A DNA stretch of 64,000 nt, taken from Oidiodendron maius Zn. Lineage: Eukaryota; Ascomycota; Leotiomycetes; Myxotrichaceae. Position numbers and translations under genes: made by a program. The notes under the pieces are model-generated. The model was not told the origin of the DNA. It saw only the letters and a list, made by a program, of their open reading frames with translations, and searched no databases. The DNA lies in NCBI GenBank assembly GCA_000827325.1, contig KN832894.1, positions 1 through 64,000 of the forward strand, read 5' to 3'. Below, piece by piece: positions 26,229-40,400 of this stretch; positions within the stretch are counted from its first letter, which is position 1, and each line of letters begins with the position of its first letter.

Positions 26229-28480
26229 TTGATACTTTCTGTTACTAGAATATCTTCTATTAATAATCAGCTAACTAGAGACTTAGCATCTTATAGATTA
26301 ATAAGCCAAATAGGTACTAATCTGTCTAATAGAGATTATACTATACCTAAGTCTCTATCTATTAAGCCTCTTACCCTATATACTAAGGATAGTTACCTGC
26401 TATATAATACAGATAATTTAGGGTAGACTAAGTCGCTATTCTAGTCTCTATTAGGCTTTCTTTACCTTCCTCTTATTCTTAATAGTATCCTCTAGAATAT
26501 AGATAAAGGTAAGTAACTTAACTAAGAGTTAAGGTTAGCTATAGACTAGAGATCTATTATAGAACAACACTAGATAAAATCCTTTACTTATAGCCTCTAT
26601 TATAACTATAACAATCTATATAAAGCAGGCCTAAGGCTAGTAGACTAGGAGGAGCTTGATAATTACAATATTAGAGTTTAATATAATACTATACTTAAAT
26701 CTACTAATAAATACAGTTCTGCTATCAAGTTATAGTATATAGATATCAAGGATCTATAACTAGTCTATATTAAAGATATTAAAGAGAGAAATAGACTAAT
26801 ATTAGAGGTATTTTATATAGTGAATTCCAGGTCTATATCAGGAGATAATAATAATCTTAGTATTAATATAATAGCCTTATCAAGCAGTATAGTAGGGACT
26901 ACCCTTATAGCCAGTTCACCTATAGTAATACCTAGTATTAAACCTATAACTCCTAAGAGAACACTTTCTCTAGTTAGTCTTAGAGAAACCACTCCTCTAA
27001 AGTAGAGGAATAATTACAAGCAGGATTATTCTTATCTTCTTAACTAAGCTATTAGTGACTTTATCAACAAGAGTTATAAGCAAGTCTAGCAATTCAGTTT
27101 ACTAGAGAACTTATAAGAAACATATAAAGCTCTCTTTAACTTGCTTGAAAATAAGGCAAATAAAGCAGGAGAAGATAGGAGAACATAGTTAGATAGCTTG
27201 GAATAGGTTTCCCTTATAGATACAGGAGATAGCAAGCGATAAAAAGGGACCATTTGCTATATATTAATAGCTATCTCCTTTACTAGATAGTATATATCTT
27301 AAGTATAGCTTATTAATAGTATAATAATAGATCAGAGAGCTATATAAGAAGTATTAGCAAGAATCCTTAATCCTAAGCCCAAGGATAATAAGAACTATAA
27401 AGGATAGAAATAACACTATAAGAAGCTTAGTATATATTTAAGTAAGGGCTAGAAGTAGTTATAGCTAGTAGAGAAACTTAGCTATAGTATCTTATTCAAG
27501 AAAGTATAATATAGTTGTTTTTTGGAAGAAAATGATAGTTGACTAATCTATAGTAGATGACTTATTAAGTCTCTAGAACTAGTATTAGATATACTAATCA
27601 GAGACCTACTAGATAACTAAGAGAAGATAGCTATCTTAAGACTTCTAGCAGACTAGATAATACTACTCCTAGAGATAGACTAGATATACCTAAGCAAGTT
27701 CTATAACAGACTAAAGAGTAAAGGCTTACTAGTCTTAGATCTAGACTCCTTAACTAAACAAGTCAAGCCTAGTATCTATAAGCAGGTATTAAACTCTATT
27801 ACTTGTAATATACTTCTTGTTATAGATACTAACTTTAGGATAGATATAGAGTCACTATAAACGCTTAGTATAACAAGGTAGCTTAATAATAAGGTTATTC
27901 TTGCTTGCCTATATTTAGCTAATAAGTTATCTTTTATCTAGGTTAGCTTCTCTATCTCTATTTATTAGTAGATATAAGTCTATAGTACTATACTATATTT
28001 ATTTAAAAGAGCAGTAAAGCAGATAGTAGTATAGTATTACTAGATAAAAGAATAAAGCCCTTTAGTATACTTCTTCCTACTCTTTTAATATTAGAACTAC
28101 TTTAGTCTCCTTAAAATCAATAAAAGAGAAGGTATTATCTATTACTATAACTCGATAGATAAGGGAGAAAATATCGATATAAAGGTTTATATTAAAAGTC
28201 CTATTTAGAGATAGATACTAATAAATTTAGTAGATAGCTTATAAAAGAGAACTTCTCTAGTTTCTATATATTAAGAAGGTTTATTCTCTAAAGTACTAAA
28301 TAAAGTATAACTCTAATTAACAAAAATACCTAGGAAATATTATAGTAGTATAATAGATACAGCTATAGCCTGCTTATAATTAGAATTGCCTATAGCTAGA
28401 TACTTAATTAGTCTCTTCCTCCTAAAATTATAGATAAATATAATTTAGAGAAATTAAAGGTAGAGGCTATAATACTCTTA
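26229..28480 (+). pseudogene. RIP-mutated Ulp1 (C48 cysteine protease)-like gene
   Basis: A single frame is kept in phase over more than 2.2 kb, interrupted only by TAA/TAG. Near its 3' part it reads LNNKVILACLYLANKLSF, matching the W-L-N-D-x-x-I region of Ulp1/SENP de-SUMOylating proteases. About 200 bases later comes NYFSLLKINKREGIIYYYNS, matching H-x-SL-x-x-I...YYDS. The catalytic His is Tyr and the Asp is Asn, and both changes are RIP-type transitions. The catalytic Cys region is not clear. The upstream part (AILRLLADQIILLLEI and similar) looks like the long helical N-terminus seen in fungal Ulp1-domain proteins. A different frame at 25021-25370 (PIDLDLNSILDYLNVIKDL) may be an earlier exon or a neighbouring gene. 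Ulp1 domains occur in several fungal DNA transposons and in free-standing multicopy genes; RIP implies this one was repeated. Confidence 0.6.
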
Positions 28481-31400
28481 TATTCAGTATATATAAGTAA
28501 TATATTAAGTATAGTATTAGAACTACTAAAGAAACAGAAGAATAAGGCTAGAGAATATATTAGTAGAGGAACTATTAAACAGTAGAAAGCTACTTACTAG
28601 TTATACTCTAAATTATAAACACAATTCTTGATCTGTTTTCTATATAAGTTAATACCTACCTCTTAATTATTGACTATCTATATTCTAGACTCCTTTAAAT
28701 ATATATTTAATTATTATATTCTTAAAGGGTTTACTATAGATATTATAGAAGTCTTATAGCAATAGGAATAAAGGCTTTATACTTAATTAAAGTAGTACTA
28801 CTATAGTATATATCTATAGCTAAACTAATACAAAACTTTTAATTAGCTAAGATATAGACATAAACTAATATTAAAACTAAGCTAAAGGCTTCTTGTCCTA
28901 CTAATAGTCTTTATAACTCTTATAGCTAATCTTATATTCAACTATTCTCTAAATGATTAATTCCTAGGATCTATTATTAGAGATTTGATTTATACTATTA
29001 ATAGAGGCTATATCTTGCTAACCTTAATGATTATACTCTTGACTGCTTATTACTATTATATTTTATTATTAAGAAATGCTGATTTAGCTCAGGATATAGC
29101 TCTCCTCTTAAAAGGTACTACTATTTATATAGGATACTAAATTGGAATTAAGTATTACTTTAAGGTAACCTGATTCTAATACTACTATAAAGGACTTGAG
29201 ATATAGAATAGTTACTAATATAAGACTCTAACCTAGCTAGATAGTCATTAGAACACTAGATATAATCTAATCAAATATAATATTTGTTAAAGTAAGTAAT
29301 AATTGAATATAATAAATATAAAAAATAGCAAGCAGAATAAGTCTAGAGTCTTAATATTAGTGATAGTACTTATAGGCTATATAATATCTTTAGACTTATA
29401 GTAATCTAAATACAAAACCAAGAATAATAATAAATTTCTTCTTGAAAGTTATTTATAGATTAAAGACAAGTCTAATAATCAAGGTAAGTATAATAAACTC
29501 TATAATTATATTAAAGGCAGATATCAACTACTATTAAAGTAGCTATATATTTGTTAGCTCTTAAAATATATTATATTTAGAATTAATAAACTTACTAAGT
29601 TTATATATTTTGCTCTAATTATAATCTAAGACTAAGCTAGATTATATCTTAAAGCAAGAGTAAGTATACCTCTAAGTCTCTAAAGAGTATAAAATACAGC
29701 TATAGTAGTATATAGCCTTAAAAATACTATATTTAGAGTTAACTAGACTAAGAACTAGATAATAGATAATTTCGAAAGAGTAAGTATAATAATAAAGAGG
29801 AGATCTATAGTATATCTATACTAGTTATATAAGTTATTACTATACTGTTTAACTAGAGTTTAGTTATTAAATTTACCTTTTAAATAGTTTAAATACTAGT
29901 AGAACTAAGGAGACCAATTAATATACTATAATCTAACTCTAATTAAGTATAAATAACTATCACTTAGATAAAACCAAAAATCTATATATAGGAGAGGTTA
30001 ATATTAGCTCCTTCTAGAAGAGGGTAGGTACTATAAAATAGAGTCAATAGTTCAAATATATAGTTACTAATACTAAGGATATTATATCTTTAGTAAGTTA
30101 TTAATAGAATAGATAAACTTATATAATACTACTAAGGATAAAGTAAGTTATACTTAGTATAGTAGTAATCTAGAGAATATCTCTATAATAATTATTGTCT
30201 ATAATAGAGAATTGCTTTCCTATATCTTCTACTAAAGAGGCTAATATAATTATTAGTTATATAAGGATAGGAGTCTCTAGATAGTTAGAGAAATCAAAGG
30301 CTTAAATATCTCTCTATAGATATACCTAATAAGCTAATCTTTAGGATTGTTTAAACTAGTCTAACTAATTTCAGATTCTAATATAGTAGATATACTACTA
30401 AAACAATACTAGATATAACTAGATTATTATTAAAAGTAAATTTAGATATAATAATATTACTAGTAGTCTAGCTAGTTATTATATACTATGAATTATATAA
30501 GGGAGCCTTTATTCAGTAATCTCTAAGATAGTCCTATACTCTAGTTAGTTTCCTACTATAGGTTTATTCCTATACTTTAATAGCCTTATTATATAGAACT
30601 TAGTATATATCTCTATAACTATCTTGATATAGTAATAGAGGTTATATAATATAGAATATACTACTAGAGTATAAGTCTACTATTTATTTTATTAACTATA
30701 TACCTATAGCTTAGATAAGAGTAAACTATATAGCTCCTATACTAGTCTCTTAGAAAGCAAAAGTCACTTTTATAGTCAATCTAATAGTAATATAAAGTAA
30801 ACAGTCTAGATAGTAAGCTAAGATAAACTATAGTATAGTAGAATACCTTTATAAAGTAACTACTAATATCTAAGGACTTAGTATATAAGCTATATACAGT
30901 AACTAGTAGAGTATAAGATATAGTAGAGATTTAGGCTACTTACTTAGATAAAATACAGTTAGTACATTAATATTAGAATATTAAAGTATCCTATATATAC
31001 TACTACTATATAAAAGTATATAGTTATATAATCAAGCTTTATATTAAGGAGTTAATAGGTTATCTAATTGATATATATATTAATATAGAGTAAAAGCCTC
31101 TATACTCTTTTTTACTATAATAGAAAATATATAAAGGGAGTAAAATACAGTTAGAGGTAATATATATAGTATAACTTCTAGATATAGTAGCTACTAGAAA
31201 GACATCTATACTTATTTAATCTATACTCTAATAGTAGAATAAGTATATTTATTATAGTAATCAAAGTATAGCTCTATTAGCCCCTATAATAGAATAGATA
31301 GAGAAGGTTAATACTAGATCTAGATAGGTATTACTATCAAATTAGTAATGGTTTACTACTATAAATCAGTAAACAAGACTTGCTACTATTGCTTTATTTC

Positions 31401-34400
31401 TATACTACTATTACCTTGCCTTTATAGAGCTACTATATTTCTATATAGCTAGATAAGTCTATACCTACTCCCTATCTATCTCTTCTAGAGAAGGGTAGTA
31501 TAATATAAGAGAGTATATTATCTTTCTGTATAAAGTATCCTAGCTATAATAGCTAGACTAAGTTCCTAAAGAGGAATACTACTCTAATATACTATCTAAA
31601 ACATAGCTAACTATATGAAGTTAGGCCTGATTACACTTTCTATAGACTATTTTCGACTATTATCTAACAATACTTCTTTACTGCTTTTCTAACTACTCTT
31701 TCTATATCTTCTCTTTCTTGGATTTTAATTAGTTAAAGTTCTCTCTACTTTTATTTCTTTCCTAGTAACAAGGTTACAAATAGATAACTAAAACAGCTAA
31801 GACTTTACTAAATCTACAAGTATAATATATTTACCTATAGAGGAAATCGCTAGATAGGAGGATATTACTAAAAATACAGTTATTTCTAAGAAAGTAAGTA
31901 TAAGAAAGGATTAGTTAGATATAATATATATAGGAAAAACTCTATAGTTAAAGGTTTATTAGTATTCTATAGGAACTATAACTCTATAACTAATAGCTTA
32001 GCTAGTATAACTTTAGGTTCTTGGTTATACTTAGATTTACTTATATATTAATAAATACCTAGAAGGTCTAACTAATATAAGTTTTAATATTAGTACTAAG
32101 TTTAAAGGATACTAATTAATTTACTTATAGTATAAGCACCTTTAGTCTTATAAACAGTAGTATAGTAGACTTAGTCTATTATTATCTTAGGATCTTTATT
32201 AGATTTCTTACTATAATTGCTTCTATAACTAAGATAGCCTTAATAGCTCCTACTATAGAAGGCTAATACTACTAGATTTCTGAATTTACTTCTAAAAGTA
32301 GTTAATAATTTCTAAGCTATATTACTAGATAGGTTTATATATTAGGATAGTAGATAGGTATTACTAGTATTATATTCCTTATAGCTTCCTAGATCCAAAG
32401 CCTTATAATTATCAATAACTCCTCCTATATTTTCAAGAGGTAGTAAGGTACTCTTCTTATAATTACTATTAGCTTCTTTACTATTATCTTTAATACCTAT
32501 CTTGCTAAGAGACTCTTACTTATTAAAGGAATTATCTTGATCTTATATATCTATAGATTCTTTACTATCCTTATTCTGTTATAGATTTTAACTCTATAAA
32601 ATAAAACATCTACTGTTTTCAGACAATTCAATAATAGAAGAGGATAGAGTAATATCAGTCTATCTATTCTTATTAGTATATTATTACTAGTTTTTGCCTT
32701 TATTAGCCCTGATTCTATAACTTATATAAGTTCAGGTAATTAGATATACTACAAATAGTACTAATTGTTATTATAGATATTAGAAGAGATTAGAAATACC
32801 TCTATTATACTACCTTATACTATAATATAGACTATAGTTATTAATAGTTCTCTTAGTTTTATAATATTAATCATATTCTATTTCTACCTTAGAGATATAG
32901 ATATAATCCTTTCTAACCTAAACGTTATACTATTTATCTAGATCTTCCTTATTATAACAAAATCCCATATTAGTACCTCTATTATAATAGCTATCTTTAT
33001 CATTTTAATAATCTATAGTTATATTATAAATATTATAATAATATCTTATTAAATGTTTACCTTTATTTATAATTAAGGACTTTCTTTCTCTAGCTTCCTT
33101 ACTTATATAAGTATTAAAAAGACTTCTATATCTTCTCTTTATAGTAGTAAGCACTAATTGTCTCTATAGGTTTGTCCAGGATAGGATATCCTGCTTAATA
33201 CTATTATAGTCTCATTTACTATTATAATCCTCCTCTCTTTAATTAATATTAGTTCTACTGTTACATTTAATACTATTACTTCCCTTGGAATAGTAGTACT
33301 TATTTTGTCTTATATTGTCTCTATTTCTTATATAACTATTAAGAGATATTATAGATAGAGGATACCTTCTATATAATAGAGTCTTAGGAAGCTTAAAGGA
33401 CTAATTAATATCTTCTCTATACTTTACCTTATCATTATTTTTATCTTCTTATTCTTCCCTAAAACCGCTATTATTGATACTAAATCAATAAACTAGAATA
33501 TCTTAATCTATAGCTTTACTATTATATTTGCTATTAGTTAGTTCTTTACCTGAGACAAAAGCTAATATATTAGTCTAGTTAAGTATATATATAAGGATAT
33601 ATAAAAATCCAAAGTAGTATAAATATTATAAGATTAGATTATTAATACCTACTAGACTGTTTCCTGCTAATGGCTATATAGTTAGTTTATCCTCTTAAGG
33701 AAAATATATACTATAGGATATAGCCTCTCTATAGAATAATAGGCTATATAGTCAATATAATATAGTTATAAACTAATCTATATTAGTCAATATATTCTGG
33801 AGTAGTATTAGAGATCTTAAGTTTAAGAAGATATATAAAGTAGTAGAAAAGGGTAAGTAGTACTAGGTGTTGATATCTAACTAATATAGAAGTATCTTTT
33901 AGTTACTCTAAATCTTCCCTGTTTAATTTCTATTTATTTACAAACTTAGTCTTAGCTATTATCTAATATTATTATATAAGCTAAGAAACTACTAGGATTA
34001 TAGCTATAGCTTATACCCTCTCCTACTATCTAGCTTACCTTAATACAAATAAAGGATACTAAAACTCCCCTTTTCTTTTAATCTGCCTTATCTAGCTATA
34101 TCTAGAGTTAGGAATATTAGCTAGGATATTTAGAATCCTTACTCTATATATTAGTACTAGATATCTTAATATAAATAGTCTAATACCTATCTCAACAAAT
34201 CTTAAAGTATATTAAATAGTCAGTCTCCTTTTAACTACTATCTATAGAATATTTTAAACAATACCTGTTAGTCAAGCTAGATATATTAGTAATAGAGTTA
34301 GTATATAGTTATTTAACTATTTCCACTACTTTAACCTACTTTCTATTATAAACTAGATTAGGTTCAAAAAGATTAGATAGAAACCTAAGACTAAAGTTTG

Positions 34401-37400
34401 GAAATAAACAGGAAAACAAACAGGGAAGCTTTTACCCCTATATTAGTAATATTATCATATTATATAGTTAGTATAATTTATAAAAGCATTAAGACTCTAT
34501 CTCTAGCCCTTAGAAAAACAAGACTTAGCCTTTATAATAATAAGTATATAGCTTTCTACTATTCTGCTACAGTAATATTCTTCTAGCTAACTCTTTTATA
34601 GCCAAGAACTAGTTACCTGATCTTGTATCAAGGATAATTAATAAGGGGACTCCCTTAGTATATTATCCTATATAGAACAACTTAGTATAGTTAGAGAGAA
34701 CAGTAAAGCTGAATATCAAGGATATTCTTAATCAAGTATACTATATATATTATAGCTGAGTATATATAAAGGAGGTAGCTGTCCAAGTCTAGAGTATAGT
34801 AGCAATAAGGAAGCTATAAGATAGATTACAATCTAGAATATATAATAGTAGTCTATTACCTCCTAATATAGTCTTCTTATATCAAACAATTAACCTTTTT
34901 ATTATATTACCAAATCTCCTCTATATATATTTTAGTATAATTTTAAGTAGAATTACAATGCTAGCAACAACTACAACAAGCCTAGTGCCTTTACTTAAAA
35001 TTTCAGCAGATAGGAGTTCTAAAATACTATACAGAGCTTGATTTCCACGATATATAAGCAGAGTAGGCTTTATATTATTAGTGTCAAAAGACTATACCCC
35101 TCTAGCCATTTGCTCTTACTTATAGACTTGGAAATTCTCGGATAAAGCTAAGATAACAGAAGCTAAGACAGCAGAATCTAGTGAACTTATTGCTAGGATC
35201 CTATTAAAGGTATAATTCAAGAGCAAATCAAGATTAATACTATAGTAATAGTGCTTTAGGTCTATCTTCTCTCTTAAAGAGATAGGCTACTAGATATTAT
35301 CTTTAATAAAAGGCAACTATTAAAGGACAGAAACGCAAATAAGCTAAATTCTATCTTCAATTATCTTGCTATATTCTATCCTCTATAGAGTATTATTCAA
35401 GCGATAAGGATCGATATCACTATATACCTTATTATATTATTAGAATCTCTAAATTAGACAAATATTACTTAACTCCAAGCTTAAGTATATAGTACACTTA
35501 AGGTATAGAGGTCCGAGATTAATAGAGAGAAGCTAATAGTAGTAGAACAGAAGACAAATATATTTATAGATAGCTACCTAATACTTAGAGCAAGACTAAC
35601 AATATTTTAGAGACTACTTCCAAGTATTAAAAACAGATTATATAGAGCCTTAGTATCAAAAGGGAAAGGATAGCAATATAAGCTATCTTTAGTAGTATTA
35701 GAGCTTAAAGAGATTGAACTTCTACTAAAAAGCTTAGTAGTAGTATCACAGTTAAATATATACCTAATAGATTTTTATAAATTCAAAGATAATAAGTTTA
35801 ATCTAAAAACTCAAGCAGTTAGAATACTTTATAAATAGGAGAAGAAATAGATAAGTAATAATTCCTTATTTAGATATATATCTGATTTGACTTCTAATAA
35901 AGATAAACATCTTACTACTTATAATATACTTATATACAAACATAAATATATATTAACTTTAAATACTACTATATTATCTTTAGTCTTACTAATAACTAAT
36001 ATAACAAGAAATATCAAAATAGACTCTAGTAAAGGTATACCTTATTAAGAATCTAAATATAAAATCATACTATACTAGACTTATATTAAAGAAGTATAGA
36101 AAAGCTAGGATAAAGTAAGCCTAGATAGATTACTATAGTAAGTTAGAGGGAAGTATCTATATCTAACTTAATATAAAGATACTCTCTAGGGAAGTATATA
36201 TACAACACTAGATAGTAAACCTGGATTTAGTAAGTATACTAAAATAAAGAATATATACTAGACTATAGTAGCAATAAGTCACTTATATATATATTTTGTT
36301 CTCTACTTAGTAATCCTATACTCTACTATACTAAACCCTTAATATATATAAGATATATATAGAATATACTATTATTTAGCTAATATAATAATATATTCTA
36401 GTAACTAATAAGAGGCAATAGCTAGCTTTAATAGCTGATAGATATTAGATAATACTAGTTTAATTACAAGTTAATACTAGTATAGAGTATACCAAATTAT
36501 ATAAAATTGAATATAAACTTTAAATTTAAGCTTACTTTAACTTGAATAGAGTACTAACTCTAGATAGGAGATAATAGACTAATATAATTTTGAATACTAG
36601 ACTCTATTCTAGAGTCTGTTTTATATTTACTATATAAGATTAGGACTCTATTTTAGATTCCTTAGATTCTATATTAGTCTCTTTATAACTTATATTAGAA
36701 TCTTCTTTAGACTTATCTTCAAGTTTTGCTTCTAGATATTCAGAGCTAGTATACTTGCTTTGCTTATATTCTGACTCTCTACTATCAGATACTAACTATA
36801 ATAACTTTTCATTATTTGAACTAAAATCTTCTATAGTTAAATTCTCCTACTTATAGACTATTAATATATTATTTCCTAATAAAATTAGAGGTTCTATTTT
36901 AGTCGTTATAAGATATAGCCTTAAGTTCTTGTTAGTATCTAAAAGATATAGATAGAGCTTCCTACCCTTGATATTTAGTCCCTCTTTAGTAGAGAGAATC
37001 TTAAGATTAATCAGGTAGTCCCTATAAAAATCGAAGCAACTAGCCAAGAGGTAGCCTCTCCTCTTCCAGATTCGTTTCTTGCTATAGAGATTATTCCATT
37101 TAAAGATTATACTCCTATCTTCTAGAGTAAATTCAAGGACTCCTTTATCTAGTTACTATTATAGCAATTAGTTAATCCTAACCTATAAGTAGTTATACCT
37201 ATTAAAGATTCATTATAACTCTATAAATACCTATATATCTAATAGTACCTTAATCTATAAGACTTTATAAGTTTCCTAGAGTAGATCTTTAGGAGAGGAG
37301 TTATAGCTTAATATACTTTAGAAGAGGACTATAGCTACTATTCTTGAAATAACTTAGCTAGTTAAATAGTGATACTATAGTAGCTAAAATACCTACTCTT

Positions 37401-40400
37401 TAGTCAAGTTTATAAAGTATAGATTAAATATAGTTTTTAAAACAGCTTAATTTTACTAGCTATCAAGTCTAGGTTAAAGGGTATTAATTAAGGGGTATTA
37501 TCCTCTTTAAAGAGGTATATTCTAGAGACTGAAAGTTCAGGACACTAAATTTTATAGAGTAAGCTTAATAGTAGTATAAAATAATTTGATATTCTAATAT
37601 ATTCTATATATAAATAGAGGCAAAAATAGGATTATAATTATATAGACTATAGAGCTATTATTATACTCTATTATAAGCTATATATAGTATACTTTCCTAC
37701 TATCATTATAATAGCTATCTATAAAGTATATTTCATTAATACTATTATAAAGTAAGATAGCTAAGTATATAGTATTATAACAGAATCTATCAAGGATATA
37801 GACTACTTTACTATTAATGTTTATACTATATATATAATTGCTATTAGGACATTTATAGTTCTTATAAGGACAATCGCTTGGATTTTAATAGAAGAAGCTA
37901 GCTGATTATAGTAGTATAAGAGTTATAGTCAAGATACTAGTAAATTCAGCTAAGGAAGTAGTTATATTAATAGTAGAGCTCTATATAGTAATTAAAGCAG
38001 GACTAGAACTCTCTCTAGTAAGTATTAAGGATAAAATATAACTTAGACTAATTACTACTATATTAGAAGTAACTAGTATAGTTATAGATATTATACTAGG
38101 TCTATACCTAGATACCTTAGCTTGAATATTATTATAAGTTAAGTCTAGATAGAATAGTAAGTTTAATGACCTCTTAAGACTAGGATCTATTCTAGTATCA
38201 AGAATAGAGACTATATTATAAATTAAACTATTATTATCTAACTTATCTATACTTAATTCCTACTATATACTACTACTAAAGCCTTCTTTCTGAATCTATA
38301 CTGCTTTTTTTTATATAGCTATAATATTATTATAACTTATAAATTCTCCCTTTATAGTATTATAGGTATAACTTGCCCCTGAGTTATTATCAAATACCTT
38401 AGACATTCTAGGTAAGGGAAAGGTTTTAAAGTTATAAACACTAATCTCCTATATACTATTTCCAACTCTATTAAAAGGAAAGTCTAGCCCTTATATATTT
38501 TCAAAAGAGTAGCTATATACTAGTATCCTAAGTATAATCTTACTTGTAATAATACCTTATAAGATATAGTAGCTAATAGTAGACTAGATATCAAAAGGCA
38601 TTGATTTACTCTCTATAAAGAATAGGTTTGCTTAGTGATTTATATCAGTACTCTAGACTCTAGTATAATTATATACTATAAAGTTCCAAAAGTCAATGTC
38701 TAGATCTATCTTATATAGGTATAGTAGCTAATAACTCGAAGGTCTAGCAAAGCTAGTAATACTTAATATAAAATTATATAGAGGGTAAAGTAAGTTCCTA
38801 TAGACATTAAGAGTATATCTAACTTCTTAAAGTAAAAGAATATAGTTTACTGCCTTAATGTTATTAGCTAGAGCTTCCTAGTTAAAGTCAAGCCTATTAA
38901 GACCAAGATTCTAAACTAAAGCAATTGTAGAGGCTACAAATTTAGAATAGCCAGAGATTATATTTACTAGAAGTATGAAATTTTCTGTGTATATCAATCT
39001 ACTAATTAATAGAAGAACTTTCAGATATCTATTTTATATCTTAAGAAGGTATAGCTATTCTAGACAGCCTTATAGATTGATACCTATAGTATTCACTTCT
39101 AAGAATAGAAATTCTGTATTAGACTATAGGTCTAATAAGTAGCTATATAGAATATTAGATAAATTATCTCTTAGTAACGTTACAACTAACACCTCTTCTA
39201 TCTAGGGATCAATATTTGCAAATATATAGAGAATATATATAAGGTTCTTGATAGATAAGTCCTATAGGAAAAACTACTGTTTATATATAGCCCTTTAATT
39301 ATTAGTCAAGATATTCTATTACTATAGAAAGGGAGCAAACCAGTTTATATAATATATAACTATATAATATCTACTACTAGTAGCTTCTTAAGAAGCTTTC
39401 TATTAATCTATTTGCTATAGAATATCTAGAGAATTCAAGATACAATATACTAGTAATAGAAGAACAATAATTTTCTAGAGTATTTTGAATCTATTCTAAT
39501 ACAATAAGTATTTCCCCTTTAATTAGACATTCAAAGACAGATAGCTTAATAGTTATAAAATTTAATAATTATAATAGTATACTAACTTACTAATATGATC
39601 TAGGTTCTCTAAACTATAAATATTAGCTAGTAGCCTATATTTCAATAGCTACCCGGGCCTACTTAAGCTTCTTACTACTAGTATAATATCTATAGGCCTA
39701 AGATAGGCAAGTTTTAGCAATCTCTTTCTAAATCAGATCTTATATAATTTATATTATATATATAGTAAGCTACTAAGGTATCTATTATACTTATTAGGAA
39801 GAGAATATAATATTTCAATTGGATTAATTATAGTGGTTTATCTATCAAATTGTTAGTTAACTAGTATTAAGATAATATACTCTATCTAGTCTTAATCTAT
39901 ATATACTACTCTAATAATTATAAAAAGCCTAGAGTACCTTACTATAAAAGTAGATACTATACTCTTTACTAGCTATTCTAGTCTAGAGGACTACTTTTCA
40001 ATATTATTCTACTATATCTATCAAGGTATATACTATTAGTACTAGCTATAAGATACCTACTATATTTTATATATTAGATTTCATTTACTATAATACTAAG
40101 CCTATCCTATAGAAGCTAGATAATATAGCCTATACAAGTATACTTATCTATATCTAGCCTAGAATCTATAATTTAGAGGTAGGATTTTGTCTATCTTTTA
40201 GGCTAAGACTTATCAGGAAGTAAATCATACCTTTTAATTAAGGTATATAATAGCTTCTAGTATAATTAACCCCTATAGTCTATACTAGATTAAAAGAGAG
40301 CTATACTAATCACGATTACAATTATAAGGCTAGTCTACTCTATATAGACTCTATTACTACTAGAGTTATAGATAAGGAAGAAGAAACCTATAAGAGATAG

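Noticed and set aside
26229-27005. Short open frames at 26229-26426 and 26820-27005 as genes
   Set aside because: They are stop-free pieces of one longer RIP-mutated frame with Ulp1-like content further downstream, not separate genes.
34398-37047. Small frames at 34398-34586 (plus) and 36847-37047 (minus)
   Set aside because: They are short, have low-complexity A+T-driven composition, sit inside RIP DNA and show no family resemblance.
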